DNA of 64,000 bases from Loxodes magnus (lineage: Eukaryota; Ciliophora; Karyorelictea; Loxodida; Loxodidae). Numbering within the stretch: the first letter of the stretch is position 1; every line of letters begins with the position of its first letter. The notes beneath the pieces were generated by a model. It was not told the DNA's origin. It ran no database searches and saw nothing but the letters and a program-made list of their open reading frames with translations. The position numbers and the translations under genes were made by a program. Shown piece by piece: positions 38,119 through 50,800 of this stretch. The stretch is from the NCBI GenBank assembly GCA_946699065.1, contig CAMPDV010002371.1:1-64000 (forward strand). Direction: 5' to 3'.

Positions 38119-39554
38119 TATGCTTTGAGAAGAAATAAGTATTAAGAAAAGTGAAGAAGTAAAGTAAGAAAAGAAGATAGAATTTCATTTTTAAGGAGTA
38201 TGCTTTGAGAAGTAATAAGTATTTAGAAAAGTGATGAAGTAAAGTTAGAAAAGAAGAAAGAATATAAGTTTAAAGGAGTATGCTTTGAGAAGTAATAAGT
38301 ATTTAGAAAAGTGATGAAGTAAAGTTAAAAAAGAAGATACTGTTTCAGTTTAAAGGAGTGTGCTTTGAGAAGTAATAAGTATTTAGAAAAGTGAATGAGT
38401 AAAGTTAGAAAAGAAGATAGAGTTTCAGTTTAAAGGAGTATGCTTTGAGAAGTAATAAGTATTTAGAAAAGTGAATAAGTAAAGTAAGAAAATAAGAAAG
38501 AATATAAGTTTTAAGGAGTATGCTTTGAGAAGTAATAAGTATTAAGAAAAGTGAAGAAGTAAAGTAAGAAAAGAAGATATAGTTTCAGTTTAAAGGAGTA
38601 TGCTTTGAGAAGTAATAAGTATTTAGAAAAGTGAATAAGTAAAGTAAGAAAAGAAGGTGGAGTTTCAGTTTTAAGGATATGCTTTGAGAAGTAATAAGTA
38701 TTTAGAAAAGTGAATAAGTAAAGTAAGAAAAGAAGATATAGTTTCAGTTTTAAGGAGTATGTTTTGAGAAGTAATAAGTATTAAGAAAAGTGAATAAGTA
38801 AAGTAAGAAAAGAAGATAGAATATCAGTTTAAAGGAGTATGCTTTGAGAAGTAATAAGTATTTAGAAAAGTGAAGAAGTAAAGTAAGAAAAGAAGATATA
38901 GTTTCAGTTTTAAGGAGTATTCTTGAGAAGTAATAAGTATTTAGAAAAGTGAAGAAGTAAAGTAAGAAAAGAAGATAGAATTTCAGTTTAAAGGAGTATG
39001 CTTTGAGAAGTAATAAGTATTTAGAAAAGTGAATAAGTAAAGTAAGAAAAGAAGATATAGTTTCAGTTTTAAGGAGTATGTTTTGAGAAGTAATAAGTAT
39101 TTAGAAAAGTGAATGAGTAAAGTTAGAAAAGAAGATAGAGTTTCAGTTTAAAGGAGTATGCTTTGAGAAGTAATAAGTATTTAGAAAAGTGAATAAGTAA
39201 AGTAAGAAAAGAAGATATAGTTTCAGTTTTAAGGAGTATTCTTGAGAAGTAATAAGTATTTAGAAAAGTGATGAAGTAAAGTTAAAAAAGAAGATAGAGT
39301 TTCAGTTTAAAGGAGTATGCTTTGAGAAGTAATAAGTATTTAGAAAAGTGAATGAGTAAAGTTAGAAAAGAAGATAGAGTTTCAGTTTAAAGGAGTATGC
39401 TTTGAGAAGTAATAAGTATTTAGAAAAGTGAATAAGTAAAGTAAGAAAAGAAGATATAGTTTCAGTTTTAAGGAGTATTCTTGAGAAGTAATAAGTATTT
39501 AGAAAAGTGAATAAGTAAAGTAAGAAAAGAAGATATAGTTTCAGTTTTAAGGAG

Positions 39555-40789
39555 TATTCTTGAGAAGTAATAAGTATTTAGAAAAGTGAATAAGTAAAGT
39601 AAGAAAAGAAGATAGAATTTCAGTTTAAAGGAGTATGCTTTGAGAAGTAATAAGTATTTAGAAAAGTGAATGAGTAAAGTAAGAAAAGAAGATAGAATAT
39701 CAGTTTAAAGGAGTATGCTTTGAGAAGTAATAAGTATTTAGAAAAGTGAATGAGTAAAGTAAGAAAAGAAGATAGAATATCAGTTTAAAGGAGTATGCTT
39801 TGAGAAGTAATAAGTATTTAGAAAAGTGAATGAGTAAAGTTAGAAAAGAAGATAGAGTTTCAGTTTAAAGGAGTATGCTTTGAGAAGTAATAAGTATTTA
39901 GAAAAGTGAATGAGTAAAGTTAGAAAAGAAGATAGAGTTTCAGTTTAAAGGAGTATGCTTTGAGAAGTAATAAGTATTTAGAAAAGTGAATAAGTAAAGT
40001 AAGAAAAGAAGATATAGTTTCAGTTTTAAGGAGTATTCTTGAGAAGTAATAAGTATTTAGAAAAGTGAATAAGTAAAGTAAGAAAAGAAGATAGAATTTC
40101 AGTTTAAAGGAGTATGCTTTGAGAAGTAATAAGTATTTAGAAAAGTGAATAAGTAAAGTAAGAAAAGAAGATAGAATATCAGTTTAAAGGAGTATGCTTT
40201 GAGAAGTAATAAGTATTTAGAAAAGTGAATAAGTAAAGTAAGAAAAGAAGATAGAATATCAGTTTAAAGGAGTATGCTTTGAGAAGTAATAAGTATTTAG
40301 AAAAGTGAATGAGTAAAGTTAGAAAAGAAGATAGAGTTTCAGTTTAAAGGAGTATGCTTTGAGAAGTAATAAGTATTTAGAAAAGTGAATGAGTAAAGTT
40401 AGAAAAGAAGATAGAGTTTCAGTTTAAAGGAGTATGCTTTGAGAAGTAATAAGTATTTAGAAAAGTGAATAAGTAAAGTAAGAAAAGAAGATATAGTTTC
40501 AGTTTTAAGGAGTATTCTTGAGAAGTAATAAGTATTTAGAAAAGTGAATAAGTAAAGTAAGAAAAGAAGATAGAATTTCAGTTTAAAGGAGTATGCTTTG
40601 AGAAGTAATAAGTATTTAGAAAAGTGAATAAGTAAAGTAAGAAAAGAAGATAGAATATCAGTTTAAAGGAGTATGCTTTGAGAAGTAATAAGTATTTAGA
40701 AAAGTGAATAAGTAAAGTAAGAAAAGAAGATAGAATATCAGTTTAAAGGAGTATGCTTTGAGAAGTAATAAGTATTTAGAAAAGTGAAT
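39555..40789. repeat. 6-monomer (479-bp) higher-order repeat, 2.6 copies
   Basis: Each copy starts at a 79-bp TATTCTTGAG monomer (39,555, 40,034 and 40,513) followed by five 80-bp monomers. Copies 1 and 2 differ at two G/A sites (GAATGAG versus GAATAAG in monomers 2 and 3). Copy 3 matches copy 2 for 277 bp, to 40,789, where GAATAAG replaces GAATGAG. Confidence 0.92.
40014..40092. repeat. 79-bp monomer variant, TATTCTTGAG core (exemplar)
   Basis: TATGCTTTGAG is replaced by the one-base-shorter TATTCTTGAG, and the next core begins 79 bp later at 40,113. This recurrent variant is found from about 741 to 48,579 and is densest at 38.9-48.6 kb. It usually follows TTTCAGTTTTAAGGAG, so it travels as a linked haplotype. 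Confidence 0.9.
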
Positions 40790-43700
40790 AAGTAAAGTAA
40801 GAAAAGAAGGTGGAGTTTACGTTTTAAGGAGTATGCTTTGAGAAGTAATAAGTATTTAGAAAAGTGAAGATGTGAAGTAAAAAAGCAAGATATTGCTTCA
40901 GTTTTAAGGAGTATGCTTTGAGAAGTAATAAGTATTTAGAAAAGTGAATAAGTAAAGTAAGAAAAGAAGATATAGTTTCAGTTTAAAGGAGTATGCTTTG
41001 AGAAGTAATAAGTATTTAGAAAAGTGAATAAGTAAAGTAAGAAAAGAAGGTGGAGTTTACGTTTTAAGGAGTATGCTTTGAGAAGTAATAAGTATTTAGA
41101 AAAGTGAAGATGTGAAGTAAAAAAGCAAGATATTGCTTCAGTTTTAAGGAGTATGCTTTGAGAAGTAATAAGTATTTAGAAAAGTGAATAAGTAAAGTAA
41201 GAAAATAAGAAAGAATATAAGTTTTAAGGAGTATGCTTTGAGAAGTAATAAGTATTAAGAAAAGTGAAGAAGTAAAGTAAGAAAAGAAGATATAGTTTCA
41301 GTTTAAAGGAGTATGCTTTGAGAAGTAATAAGTATTTAGAAAAGTGAATAAGTAAAGTAAGAAAAGAAGGTGGAGTTTCAGTTTTAAGGATATGCTTTGA
41401 GAAGTAATAAGTATTTAGAAAAGTGAAGAAGTAAAGTAAGAAAAGAAGATATAGTTTCAGTTTTAAGGAGTATTCTTGAGAAGTAATAAGTATTTAGAAA
41501 AGTGAAGAAGTAAAGTAAGAAAAGAAGATAGAATTTCAGTTTAAAGGAGTATGCTTTGAGAAGTAATAAGTATTTAGAAAAGTGAATAAGTAAAGTAAGA
41601 AAAGAAGATATAGTTTCAGTTTTAAGGAGTATGTTTTGAGAAGTAATAAGTATTTAGAAAAGTGAATGAGTAAAGTTAGAAAAGAAGATATAGTTTCAGT
41701 TTTAAGGAGTATGTTTTGAGAAGTAATAAGTATTAAGAAAAGTGAATAAGTAAAGTAAGAAAAGAAGATAGAATTTCAGTTTAAAGGAGTATGCTTTGAG
41801 AAGTAATAAGTATTTAGAAAAGTGAATAAGTAAAGTAAGAAAAGAAGATATAGTTTCAGTTTAAAGGAGTATGCTTTGAGAAGTAATAAGTATTTAGAAA
41901 AGTGAAGAAGTAAAGTAAGAAAAGAAGATATAGTTTCAGTTTTAATGAGTATTCTTGAGAAGTAATAAGTATTTAGAAAAGTGAAGAAGTAAAGTAAGAA
42001 AAGAAGGTGGAGTTTCAGTTTAAAGGAGTATGCTTTGAGAAGTAATAAGTATTTAGAAAAGTGAATAAGTAAAGTAAGAAAAGAAGATATAGTTTCAGTT
42101 TTAAGGAGTATGTTTTGAGAAGTAATAAGTATTTAGAAAAGTGAATGAGTAAAGTTAGAAAAGAAGATAGAGTTTCAGTTTTAAGGAGTATGCTTTGAGA
42201 AGTAATAAGTATTTAGAAAAGTGAATAAGTAAAGTAAGAAAAGAAGATAGAATTTCATTTTAAAGGAGTATGCTTTGAGAAGTAATAAGTATTTAGAAAA
42301 GTGAATAAGTAAAGTTAAAAAAGAAGATAGAGTTTCAGTTTAAAGGAGTATGCTTTGAGAAGTAATAAGTATTTAGAAAAGTGAATGAGTAAAGTTAGAA
42401 AAGAAGATAGAGTTTCAGTTTAAAGGAGTATGCTTTGAGAAGTAATAAGTATTTAGAAAAGTGAATAAGTAAAGTAAGAAAATAAGAAAGAATATAAGTT
42501 TTAAGGAGTATGCTTTGAGAAGTAATAAGTATTAAGAAAAGTGAAGAAGTAAAGTAAGAAAAGAAGATAGAATTTCAGTTTAAAGGAGTATGCTTTGAGA
42601 AGTAATAAGTATTTAGAAAAGTGAAGAAGTAAAGTTAGAAAAGAAGATAGAATATCAGTTTAAAGGAGTATGCTTTGAGAAGTAATAAGTATTTAGAAAA
42701 GTGATGAAGTAAAGTTAAAAAAGAAGATAGAGTTTCAGTTTAAAGGAGTGTGCTTTGAGAAGTAATAAGTATTTAGAAAAGTGAATGAGTAAAGTTAGAA
42801 AAGAAGATAGAGTTTCAGTTTAAAGGAGTATGCTTTGAGAAGTAATAAGTATTTAGAAAAGTGAAGAAGTAAAGTAAGAAAAGAAGATATAGTTTCAGTT
42901 TTAAGGAGTATTCTTGAGAAGTAATAAGTATTTAGAAAAGTGAAGAAGTAAAGTAAGAAAAGAAGATAGAATTTCAGTTTAAAGGAGTATGCTTGAGAAG
43001 TAATAAGTATTAAGAAAAGTGAAGAAGTAAAGTAAGAAAAGAAGATAGAATATCAGTTTAAAGGAGTATGCTTTGAGAAGTAATAAGTATTTAGAAAAGT
43101 GAAGAAGTAAAGTAAGAAAAGAAGATATAGTTTCAGTTTTAAGGAGTATTCTTGAGAAGTAATAAGTATTTAGAAAAGTGAATGAGTAAAGTTAGAAAAG
43201 AAGATAGAGTTTCAGTTTAAAGGAGTATGCTTTGAGAAGTAATAAGTATTTAGAAAAGTGAATGAGTAAAGTTAGAAAAGAAGATAGAGTTTCAGTTTAA
43301 AGGAGTATGCTTTGAGAAGTAATAAGTATTTAGAAAAGTGAAGAAGTAAAGTAAGAAAAGAAGATATAGTTTCAGTTTAAAGGAGTATGCTTTGAGAAGT
43401 AATAAGTATTTAGAAAAGTGAATGAGTAAAGTTAGAAAAGAAGATAGAGTTTCAGTTTAAAGGAGTATGCTTTGAGAAGTAATAAGTATTTAGAAAAGTG
43501 AATAAGTAAAGTAAGAAAAGAAGATAGAATATCAGTTTAAAGGAGTATGCTTTGAGAAGTAATAAGTATTTAGAAAAGTGATGAAGTAAAGTTAAAAAAG
43601 AAGATAGAGTTTCAGTTTAAAGGAGTGTGCTTTGAGAAGTAATAAGTATTTAGAAAAGTGAATGAGTAAAGTAAGAAAAGAAGGTGGAGTTTACGTTTTA

Positions 43701-43944
43701 AGGAGTATGCTTTGAGAAGTAATAAGTATTTAGAAAAGTGAAGATGTGAAGTAAAAAAGCAAGATATTGCTTCAGTTTTAAGGAGTATGCTTTGAGAAGT
43801 AATAAGTATTTAGAAAAGTGAATAAGTAAAGTAAGAAAATAAGAAAGAATATAAGTTTTAAGGAGTATGCTTTGAGAAGTAATAAGTATTAAGAAAAGTG
43901 AAGAAGTAAAGTAAGAAAAGAAGATATAGTTTCAGTTTTAAGGA

Positions 43945-44656
43945 TATGCTTTGAGAAGTAATAAGTATTTAGAAAAGTGAATAAGTAAAGTAAGAAAAGA
44001 AGATATAGTTTCAGTTTTAAGGAGTATGTTTTGAGAAGTAATAAGTATTAAGAAAAGTGAATAAGTAAAGTAAGAAAAGAAGATAGAATATCAGTTTAAA
44101 GGAGTATGCTTTGAGAAGTAATAAGTATTTAGAAAAGTGAATAAGTAAAGTAAGAAAAGAAGATATAGTTTCAGTTTAAAGGAGTATGCTTTGAGAAGTA
44201 ATAAGTATTTAGAAAAGTGAAGAAGTAAAGTAAGAAAAGAAGATATAGTTTCAGTTTTAAGGAGTATTCTTGAGAAGTAATAAGTATTTAGAAAAGTGAA
44301 GAAGTAAAGTAAGAAAAGAAGATAGAATTTCAGTTTAAAGGAGTATGCTTTGAGAAGTAATAAGTATTTAGAAAAGTGAATAAGTAAAGTAAGAAAAGAA
44401 GATATAGTTTCAGTTTTAAGGAGTATGTTTTGAGAAGTAATAAGTATTTAGAAAAGTGAATGAGTAAAGTTAGAAAAGAAGATAGAGTTTCAGTTTTAAG
44501 GAGTATGCTTTGAGAAGTAATAAGTATTTAGAAAAGTGAATAAGTAAAGTAAGAAAAGAAGATAGAATTTCATTTTAAAGGAGTATGCTTTGATAAGTAA
44601 TAAGTATTTAGAAAAGTGATGAAGTAAAGTTAAAAAAGAAGATAGAGTTTCAGTTT
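43945..44656. repeat. 712-bp duplicated cassette, copy A
   Basis: Matches 46,982-47,693 at every base by eye (offset 3,037). It includes two TATGTTTTGAG cores (44,025 and 44,405), one TATTCTTGAG (44,265) and a TTTGATAAG core (44,589). Copy A is preceded by the 79-bp AAGGATATG junction, which copy B lacks. Related but rearranged cassettes lie near 38.68-39.24 kb and 41.39-42.2 kb. Confidence 0.88.
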
Positions 44657-44823
44657 AAAGGAGTATGCTTTGAGAAGTAATAAGTATTTAGAAAAGTGAA
44701 TGAGTAAAGTTAGAAAAGAAGATAGAGTTTCAGTTTAAAGGAGTATGCTTTGAGAAGTAATAAGTATTTAGAAAAGTGAATAAGTAAAGTAAGAAAAGAA
44801 GATATAGTTTCAGTTTTAAGGAG

Positions 44824-45541
44824 TATTCTTGAGAAGTAATAAGTATTTAGAAAAGTGAATAAGTAAAGTAAGAAAAGAAGATAGAATTTCAGTTTAAAGG
44901 AGTATGCTTTGAGAAGTAATAAGTATTTAGAAAAGTGAATAAGTAAAGTAAGAAAAGAAGATAGAATATCAGTTTAAAGGAGTATGCTTTGAGAAGTAAT
45001 AAGTATTTAGAAAAGTGATGAAGTAAAGTTAAAAAAGAAGATAGAGTTTCAGTTTAAAGGAGTGTGCTTTGAGAGTCAATAAGTATTTAGAAAAGTGAAT
45101 GAGTAAAGTTAGAAAAGAAGATAGAGTTTCAGTTTAAAGGAGTATGCTTTGAGAAGTAATAAGTATTTAGAAAAGTGAATAAGTAAAGTAAGAAAAGAAG
45201 ATATAGTTTCAGTTTAAAGGAGTATTCTTGAGAAGTAATAAGTATTTAGAAAAGTGAATAAGTAAAGTAAGAAAAGAAGATAGAATTTCAGTTTAAAGGA
45301 GTATGCTTTGAGAAGTAATAAGTATTTAGAAAAGTGAATAAGTAAAGTAAGAAAAGAAGATAGAATATCAGTTTAAAGGAGTATGCTTTGAGAAGTAATA
45401 AGTATTTAGAAAAGTGATGAAGTAAAGTTAAAAAAGAAGATAGAGTTTCAGTTTAAAGGAGTGTGCTTTGAGAAGTAATAAGTATTTAGAAAAGTGAATG
45501 AGTAAAGTTAGAAAAGAAGATAGAGTTTCAGTTTAAAGGAG
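44824..45541. repeat. 5-monomer (399-bp) higher-order repeat, about 1.8 copies
   Basis: TATTCTTGAG monomers at 44,824 and 45,223 start two copies with the order AGAATTTCAG, AGAATATCAG, GATGAAG with GTTAAA, then a GTGTGC core with GAATGAG. Copy 1 has a private GAGAGTCAATAAG near 45,070. A relative with the same 399-bp spacing begins at 47,861 and ends at 48,259. It looks like a shortened derivative of the 479-bp hexamer. Confidence 0.85.
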
Positions 45542-46981
45542 TATGCTTTGATAAGTAATAAGTATTTAGAAAAGTGAAGATGTGAAGTTAGAAAAGAAGA
45601 TAGAATATCAGTTTAAAGGAGTATGCTTTGAGAAGTAATAAGTATTTAGAAAAGTGAATAAGTAAAGTAAGAAAAGAAGATATAGTTTCAGTTTAAAGGA
45701 GTATGCTTTGAGAAGTAATAAGTATTTAGAAAAGTGAATAAGTAAAGTAAGAAAAGAAGATAGAATTTCAGTTTAAAGGAGTATGCTTTGAGAAGTAATA
45801 AGTATTTAGAAAAGTGAATAAGTAAAGTAAGAAAAGAAGGTGGAGTTTCAGTTTAAAGGAGTATGCTTTGAGAAGTAATAAGTATTTAGAAAAGTGAATA
45901 AGTAAAGTAAGAAAAGAAGGTGGAGTTTACGTTTTAAGGAGTATGCTTTGAGAAGTAATAAGTATTAAGAAAAGTGATGAAGTAAAGTTAAAAAAGAAGA
46001 TAGAGTTTCAGTTTAAAGGAGTATGCTTTGAGAAGTAATAAGTATTTAGAAAAGTGAATAAGTAAAGTAAGAAAAGAAGGTGGAGTTTACGTTTTAAGGA
46101 GTATGTTTTGAGAAGTAATAAGTATTTAGAAAAGTGAATAAGTAAAGTAAGAAAAGAAGATAGAATTTCATTTTAAAGGAGTATGCTTTGAGAAGTAATA
46201 AGTATTTAGAAAAGTGATGAAGTAAAGTTAAAAAAGAAGATAGAGTTTCAGTTTAAAGGAGTATGCTTTGAGAAGTAATAAGTATTTAGAAAAGTGAATG
46301 AGTAAAGTTAGAAAAGAAGATAGAGTTTCAGTTTAAAGGAGTATGCTTTGATAAGTAATAAGTATTTAGAAAAGTGAATAAGTAAAGTAAGAAAATAAGA
46401 AAGAATATAAGTTTTAAGGAGTATGCTTTGAGAAGAAATAAGTATTAAGAAAAGTGAAGAAGTAAAGTAAGAAAAGAAGATAGAATTTCATTTTTAAGGA
46501 GTATGCTTTGAGAAGTAATAAGTATTTCGAAAAGTGATGAAGTAAAGTTAGAAAAGAAGAAAGAATATAAGTTTAAAGGAGTATGCTTTGAGAAGTAATA
46601 AGTATTTAGAAAAGTGAATAAGTAAAGTAAGAAAAGAAGGTGGAGTTTCAGTTTAAAGGAGTATGCTTTGAGAAGTAATAAGTATTTAGAAAAGTGAATA
46701 AGTAAAGTAAGAAAAGAAGGTGGAGTTTACGTTTTAAGGAGTATGCTTTGAGAAGTAATAAGTATTAAGAAAAGTGATGAAGTAAAGTTAAAAAAGAAGA
46801 TAGAGTTTCAGTTTAAAGGAGTATGCTTTGAGAAGTAATAAGTATTTAGAAAAGTGAATAAGTAAAGTAAGAAAAGAAGGTGGAGTTTACGTTTTAAGGA
46901 GTATGCTTTGAGAAGTAATAAGTATTTAGAAAAGTGAATAAGTAAAGTAAGAAAAGAAGGTGGAGTTTCAGTTTTAAGGAG

Positions 46982-47693
46982 TATGCTTTGAGAAGTAATA
47001 AGTATTTAGAAAAGTGAATAAGTAAAGTAAGAAAAGAAGATATAGTTTCAGTTTTAAGGAGTATGTTTTGAGAAGTAATAAGTATTAAGAAAAGTGAATA
47101 AGTAAAGTAAGAAAAGAAGATAGAATATCAGTTTAAAGGAGTATGCTTTGAGAAGTAATAAGTATTTAGAAAAGTGAATAAGTAAAGTAAGAAAAGAAGA
47201 TATAGTTTCAGTTTAAAGGAGTATGCTTTGAGAAGTAATAAGTATTTAGAAAAGTGAAGAAGTAAAGTAAGAAAAGAAGATATAGTTTCAGTTTTAAGGA
47301 GTATTCTTGAGAAGTAATAAGTATTTAGAAAAGTGAAGAAGTAAAGTAAGAAAAGAAGATAGAATTTCAGTTTAAAGGAGTATGCTTTGAGAAGTAATAA
47401 GTATTTAGAAAAGTGAATAAGTAAAGTAAGAAAAGAAGATATAGTTTCAGTTTTAAGGAGTATGTTTTGAGAAGTAATAAGTATTTAGAAAAGTGAATGA
47501 GTAAAGTTAGAAAAGAAGATAGAGTTTCAGTTTTAAGGAGTATGCTTTGAGAAGTAATAAGTATTTAGAAAAGTGAATAAGTAAAGTAAGAAAAGAAGAT
47601 AGAATTTCATTTTAAAGGAGTATGCTTTGATAAGTAATAAGTATTTAGAAAAGTGATGAAGTAAAGTTAAAAAAGAAGATAGAGTTTCAGTTT
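46982..47693. repeat. 712-bp duplicated cassette, copy B
   Basis: Partner of 43,945-44,656, with markers at 47,062, 47,302 and 47,626. The match ends at 47,694, where TTTTAATGAG replaces TTTAAAGGAG. Confidence 0.88.
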
Positions 47694-48404
47694 TAATGAG
47701 TATGCTTTGAGAAGTAATAAGTATTTAGAAAAGTGAATGAGTAAAGTTAGAAAAGAAGATAGAGTTTCAGTTTAAAGGAGTATGCTTTGAGAAGTAATAA
47801 GTATTTAGAAAAGTGAATAAGTAAAGTAAGAAAAGAAGATATAGTTTCAGTTTTAAGGAGTATTCTTGAGAAGTAATAAGTATTAAGAAAAGTGAATAAG
47901 TAAAGTAAGAAAAGAAGATAGAATATCAGTTTAAAGGAGTATGCTTTGAGAAGTAATAAGTATTTAGAAAAGTGAATAAGTAAAGTAAGAAAAGAAGATA
48001 TAGTTTCAGTTTAAAGGAGTATGCTTTGAGAAGTAATAAGTATTTAGAAAAGTGATGAAGTAAAGTTAAAAAAGAAGATAGAGTTTCAGTTTAAAGGAGT
48101 GTGCTTTGAGAAGTAATAAGTATTTAGAAAAGTGAATGAGTAAAGTTAGAAAAGAAGATAGAGTTTCAGTTTAAAGGAGTATGCTTTGAGAAGTAATAAG
48201 TATTTAGAAAAGTGAATAAGTAAAGTAAGAAAAGAAGATATAGTTTCAGTTTTAAGGAGTATTCTTGAGAAGTAATAAGTATTTAGAAAAGTGAATAAGT
48301 AAAGTAAGAAAAGAAGATAGAATTTCAGTTTAAAGGAGTATGCTTTGAGAAGTAATAAGTATTTAGAAAAGTGAATAAGTAAAGTAAGAAAAGAAGATAG
48401 AATA

Positions 48405-48970
48405 TCAGTTTAAAGGAGTATGCTTTGAGAAGTAATAAGTATTAAGAAAAGTGAAGAAGTAAAGTAAGAAAAGAAGATATAGTTTCAGTTTAAAGGAGTA
48501 TGCTTTGAGAAGTAATAAGTATTTAGAAAAGTGAATAAGTAAAGTTAGAAAAGAAGATAGAGTTTCAGTTTTAAGGAGTATTCTTGAGAAGTAATAAGTA
48601 TTTAGAAAAGTGAAGAAGTAAAGTAAGAAAAGAAGATAGAATTTCAGTTTAAAGGAGTATGCTTTGAGAAGTAATAAGAATTTAGAAAAGTGATGAAGTA
48701 AAGTTAGAAAAGAAGATAGAATTTCAGTTTAAAGGAGTATGCTTTGAGAAGTAATAAGTATTTAGAAAAGTGAAGAAGTAAAGAAAGAAAAGAAGATAGA
48801 GTTTCAGTTTAAAGGAGTATGCTTTGAGAAGTAATAAGTATTTAGAAAAGTGAATAAGTAAAGTAAGAAAAGAAGATATAGTTTCAGTTTAAAGGAGTAT
48901 GCTTTGAGAAGTAATAAGTATTTAGAAAAGTGAATAAGTAAAGTAAGAAAAGAAGATAGAGTTTCAGTTT
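48405..48970. repeat. 566-bp block with a perfect distant partner, copy B
   Basis: Partner of 20,890-21,455. It carries the last 79-bp TATTCTTGAG monomer of the window (48,579) and lies at the junction between my domains 3 and 4. Its marker TAAGAATTTAG (48,675) occurs nowhere else that I found except 21,160. Confidence 0.88.
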
Positions 48971-50800
48971 AAAGGAGTATGCTTTGAGAAGTAATAAGTA
49001 TTTAGAAAAGTGAATAAGTAAAGTAAGAAAAGAAGGTGGAGTTTACGTTTTAAGGAGTATGCTTTGAGAAGTAATAAGTATTAAGAAAAGTGATGAAGTA
49101 AAGTTAAAAAAGAAGATAGAGTTTCAGTTTAAAGGAGTATGCTTTGAGAAGTAATAAGTATTTAGAAAAGTGAATAAGTAAAGTAAGAAAAGAAGATAGA
49201 ATTTTATTTTAAAGGAGTATGCTTTGAGAAGTAATAAGTATTTAGAAAAGTGATGAAGTAAAGTTAGAAAAGAAGATAGAGTTTCAGTTTAAAGGAGTAT
49301 GCTTTGATAAGTAATAAGTATTTAGAAAAGTGAATAAGTAAAGTAAGAAAATAAGAAAGAATATAAGTTTTAAGGAGTATGCTTTGAGAAGAAATAAGTA
49401 TTAAGAAAAGTGAAGAAGTAAAGTAAGAAAAGAAGATAGAATTTCATTTTTAAGGAGTATGCTTTGAGAAGTAATAAGTATTTAGAAAAGTGATGAAGTA
49501 AAGTTAGAAAAGAAGAAAGAATATAAGTTTAAAGGAGTATGCTTTGAGAAGTAATAAGTATTTAGAAAAGTGAATAAGTAAAGTTAAAAAAGAAGATAGA
49601 GTTTCAGTTTAAAGGAGTATGCTTTGAGAAGTAATAAGTATTTAGAAAAGTGAATAAGTAAAGTAAGAAAAGAAGATAGAATATCAGTTTAAAGGAGTAT
49701 GCTTTGAGAAGTAATAAGTATTTAGAAAAGTGAATAAGTAAAGTAAGAAAAGAAGATAGAATTTCAGTTTAAAGGAGTATGCTTTGAGAAGTAATAAGTA
49801 TTTAGAAAAGTGAATAAGTAAAGTAAGAAAAGAAGATAGAGTTTCAGTTTAAAGGAGTATGCTTTGAGAAGTAATAAGTATTTAGAAAAGTGAATGAGTA
49901 AAGTAAGAAAAGAAGATAGAATATCAGTTTAAAGGAGTATGCTTTGAGAAGTAATAAGTATTTAGAAAAGTGATGAAGTAAAGTTAAAAAAGAAGATAGA
50001 GTTTCAGTTTAAAGGAGTATGCTTTGAGAAGTAATAAGTATTTAGAAAAGTGAATGAGTAAAGTTAGAAAAGAAGATAGAGTTTCAGTTTAAAGGAGTAT
50101 GCTTTGAGAAGTAATAAGTATTTAGAAAAGTGAATAAGTAAAGTTAAAAAAGAAGATAGAGTTTCAGTTTAAAGGAGTATGCTTTGAGAAGTAATAAGTA
50201 TTTAGAAAAGTGAATAAGTAAAGTAAGAAAAGAAGATAGAACTTCAGTTTAAAGGAGTATGCTTTGAGAAGTAATAAGTATTTAGAAAAGTGATGAAGTA
50301 AAGTTAGAAAAGAAGAAAGAATATAAGTTTAAAGGAGTATGCTTTGAGAAGAAATAAGTATTAAGAAAAGTGAAGAAGTAAAGTTAAAAAAGAAGATAGA
50401 GTTTCAGTTTAAAGGAGTATGCTTTGAGAAGTAATAAGTATTTAGAAAAGTGAATAAGTAAAGTTAGAAAAGAAGGTGGAGTTTACGTTTTAAGGAGTAT
50501 GCTTTGAGAAGTAATAAGTATTAAGAAAAGTGATGAAGTAAAGTTAAAAAAGAAGATAGAGTTTCAGTTTAAAGGAGTATGCTTTGAGAAGTAATAAGTA
50601 TTTAGAAAAGTGAATGAGTAAAGTTAGAAAAGAAGATAGAGTTTCAGTTTAAAGGAGTATGCTTTGAGAAGTAATAAGTATTTAGAAAAGTGAATAAGTA
50701 AAGTTAAAAAAGAAGATAGAGTTTCAGTTTAAAGGAGTATGCTTTGAGAAGTAATAAGTATTTAGAAAAGTGAAGAAGTAAAGTTAAAAAAGAAGATAGA

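Larger units (their letters stand above)
38007..48658. repeat. array domain 3 (79-bp-rich, 5- and 6-monomer higher-order repeats)
   Basis: My segmentation. I count 17 monomers with TATTCTTGAG cores (79 bp) between 38,918 and 48,579. Three further 79-bp monomers carry AAGGATATG (cores at 38,678, 41,391 and 43,945), and one has TATGCTTGAG near 42,990. These 21 one-base losses exactly explain the core phase moving from 39 to 18 (mod 80) across the domain. Cores with TATGTTTTGAG are frequent. No gene is present. Confidence 0.75.
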
